From: Mesostigma viride
Lineage: Eukaryota; Streptophyta; Mesostigmatophyceae; Mesostigmatales; Mesostigmataceae
DNA length: 64,000 bases
Direction: 5' to 3'
Assembly (NCBI GenBank): GCA_009746045.1
Contig: RPFO01000078.1
Coordinates: forward strand, 231,382 to 295,381
The translations under genes were made by a program, and so were the position numbers. Under the pieces are notes generated by a model. The model was not told the DNA's origin. It saw only the letters and a program-made list of their open reading frames with translations, and did not search any database. Of the stretch, positions 61,833 through 64,000 are shown in pieces; position 1 is the first letter of the stretch; each line of letters starts with the position of its first letter.

Positions 61833-63184
61833 CTGCTGCCCAGACTGGCCTCCTGCCCCAGCAGGCTTGGCCTTCCTGTCAGGACACTCACGACGCCAGT
61901 GACCTTCCTTGCCACACACAAAACATGCTCCACCCTTCTTCCCAGACCCAGCCCCACCCTTGCCAGGCTTCCCCTGGCCTCCCTGAGGCTGCCCACCCTG
62001 CTTGCCCTGGTTGCCTTGAGCTTGGCCCTTGCCTTGCCCTTGGCCACCCTTACCCTGCTGACCACCAGCTTGCTGGCCCCCAACCCCTCCTTGGGGACCT
62101 GCACCCTTGCCACCCTGAGCCCCCTGCCTCTGGCGCCTGAAGCGCTTACGCTTGTTGGGCCTTGCCCCATCACGGGCTGGGTACCCGGGGACATCACCTT
62201 GGCCCTGCACAGCGGAGGTGGCATTGCTGCCATGGGACTGGATAGCCTTGCAGGCAGGTTCTGGCTTCCTTATGCTGAGGATTACAAGCTCCAGAGCACG
62301 CAAGGAGCCATCAGTCTGGTTAAGAAACATGCGGGCACCGTTCCTCCCATCCACACTCAAACCCATACGGTCCAGGAAATAGTCTGCCAAGGCCCTATCT
62401 GTGACCAGGAAGCCATACTTGGCCCCCTTGTCCCTGATACGGTTGAGCCTAGCCCATTCCTCTGCCACAGGGCCCACTATCTCAAAGGTGTCATACTGAT
62501 GCTTGTAGTAGTTGGTGAGGTTGAGAACCTTGTCAGAGAACTCTCCCTCAACCCTTCCAGGAACTGTGCCCAGGTTAGCTTATCCTTGACAGCAGTCCTA
62601 GCCTTCTCCCTGACACGCTCTGACGAGTCCCTGTTGCACGTGGACGAGTGAAACACTTGCACTAGGTTGACAGTGGGGTCCACGGAGAACACAACAAGCT
62701 CCATGTCCTCTAGCCACTTGTCCAAAGCTTCCTGTGCTAGTGGTGGGTTAAGAGGCTTTTGTCCATTCATAACAGTGACAGCACTCATGTGAGGTCTCGA
62801 CCCTGGCAGCGCCTTCACTGGCTCCACCACAGCGGGTGTCACAACAACAGCACCACTTGGTCCAGCAGGCACAGGGGAGAGCACATCCACATGAGGCCTC
62901 TTACCATTGCCGTCAGCAGAGGGGTCCCTCTTACGCTTCTCCACGGCAGGTTGCCCATTCGCCACCGTTATTGCATCAGATGCCCCCAGCGCCCGCGCCT
63001 TGCGCGCCTCCTCCACCGAGTCTTCGTGTCGCCTCTTGCTCCCTGGTCGCTTTCCCCCATCGCCGTCGCTGGCTGGGATCGCCTCTCCCACCAGCGCCTC
63101 CTTGCCCTTCCCAGGCTCCTGGCTCTCTCCAGCCGGTGCCCCCTCCTCGCCCTTGTCGCCGTCGCCCGGTTTGCCACGAGGCAT
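61830..63184 (-). CDS. Copia-like gag
   Basis: I take the start as ATG 63184 (MPRGKPGDGDKGEEG). The N-terminal 100 residues are charged and low-complexity. Residues about 190-230 begin a capsid-like helical part (LAQEALDKWLEDMELVVFSV). Near 62520 the frame breaks by one missing base, and the second frame (62477-61830) continues YDTFEIVGPVAEEWARLNRI and FLVTDRALADYFLDRMGLSV. A Gly/Gln-rich stretch follows, then the zinc knuckle CFVCGKEGHWRRECPDRK (C-x2-C-x4-H-x4-C). The protein ends GGQSGQQ at the TGA. It should package genomic RNA into virus-like particles. Confidence 0.7.
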
Positions 63185-63237
63185 TATATACAAGTGGGGA
63201 CACAACAATAAAGGCGAAGGAAAAAGGAAGAACTGAC

Positions 63238-63880
63238 TCAAGCACTGGCGTCGCTGGGGGATGCCGTGGGCACCGTCCCAGCTACTGACTCAGCACCTGC
63301 TTGGTTCGCTGCCTCCAGCTCTCGCTCTTGAGCAGTGGCTGCGATGGGCGTCTCTGGCCGCTCCTCGTCGCTGCCAGCGGCGTCCTCCCCGTCGGCGTAG
63401 GGTCCAAACACTCTGCTAACGGGTCGCCCGTCTGCAGATTCTCCACTGGGATCCGGGGCTCGCTCCCACTCGAGCGATCCCACTCAAGGTTCTCACCCAC
63501 CGCGTTCCACCACCCCGCTTGTCGTTGCAAGCCCCACGACCACCGTAGTCGTGTTCGGGCTCTTGCGGGACGTGCAGCTCAGCACGACGTCGTGCAGCGT
63601 ACCCTTCTGTGGTACCGTCGCCTTGATCTATCTGCTGAGATGAACGTTCGATGATCCCCTCTGGCTGATCAACGAATTGGTAATGGAAGTCTTCTGGCGT
63701 TACCTCCCGACCCGTGATGACCTCGACCACTGGATCGTGTGCGTCTGGTTCCGCCGCCCGCGGTGTGTCGAGTGTTGACCAAATCCCAAATGGTCGTGTG
63801 GTTATCACCCACCGGTCTGCGTTACCCCGTGACTCCTGCAAAAGAATGTTCACGAGGTGTTCGCACGTTTGTGAAACCAC
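63238..63880 (-). pseudogene. Unrecognised ORF pair, possibly retrotransposon remnant
   Basis: The frame 63880-63416 reads WVITTRPFGIWSTLDTPRAA, VVEVITGREVTPEDFHYQFV and IIERSSQQIDQGDGTTEGYA. A second frame (63530-63282 and 63483-63238) continues with acidic text (DPTPTGRTPLAATRSG; ERELEAANQAGAE). The VVEVITGREVTPEDFHYQF phrase is faintly like the chromodomain at the end of gypsy pol, but too weak to assign. It lies upstream of the copia gag, where a 5' LTR would be expected. Confidence 0.3.
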
Positions 63881-64000
63881 CTCCGCGACGACCAGGGGTT
63901 GTCGACTTCGCGCGCCTGCGCTTGCCTGATCACGTCCGGGACTTCAACTCCCGCGCCCAGCACAGACGTTGCCACCTGATGGTTGAACAGTCGCGCTGCT

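Larger units (their letters stand above)
58257..63184 (-). mobile_element. Ty1/copia-like retrotransposon with readthrough gag-pol
   Basis: Gag (63184-61830) then pol (61829-58257) on the minus strand. Order of pol domains: integrase, aspartic protease, reverse transcriptase, RNase H. One frame break is present in gag, none in pol. LTRs are not resolved. Confidence 0.7.

Overview
The window looks like eukaryotic (probably green algal) nuclear DNA that carries a block of giant-virus DNA. Roughly positions 1-31,250 hold densely packed genes on both strands of the kind seen in algal Nucleocytoviricota: a DUF5767-like conserved viral protein, a SAP/IQ-type viral protein, BRO/KilA-like DNA-binding proteins, very long fibre-like proteins built of Ig-like and LamG-like domains, F-box proteins, a staphylococcal-type nuclease, an HNH nuclease and a SET-domain protein. 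No major capsid protein, polymerase or packaging ATPase lies in this window, so only part of the element is present.

From about 31.5 kb to the right edge the DNA looks like host chromosome rich in transposons: a decayed Ty3/gypsy element (31.5-35.4 kb), LINE reverse-transcriptase fragments (37.3-38.5 and 47.6-49.2 kb), ORF1-only LINE derivatives (45.7-47.6 and 49.7-50.6 kb) and a Ty1/copia-like element (58.3-63.2 kb). Two intron-containing host genes stand out: a tRNA pseudouridine synthase of the TruA family (42.5-44.6 kb) and a multi-pass membrane protein (51.7-54.6 kb). A third, weaker multi-exon gene lies at 39.7-41.5 kb. CCCTAAA-type repeats in the TruA intron fit a plant-type telomere sequence and so a green-lineage host.

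Three patterns tie the viral block together. First, eight single-base frame breaks, all explained by one missing base and nearly all in G or C runs, split otherwise coherent viral proteins. This suggests consensus-sequence error or very recent decay. Second, a GTATAY-type motif sits directly before the ATG of six genes between 13.98 and 30.2 kb, arguing that the KilA-like gene at 30.2 kb belongs to the same element. Third, BRO-like genes occur as two full paralogues plus a relic. Repeat-rich stretches at 19.7-21.7 and 26.4-28.0 kb interrupt the block.

The most unusual single observation is in the copia-like element: gag and pol lie in one frame separated by a single UGA in the leaky context UGA-CUA, and its aspartic protease motif lies between integrase and reverse transcriptase rather than before integrase. 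A second is that ORF1-only elements and the RT-bearing LINE share a 3' hairpin followed by a short AT-rich microsatellite.
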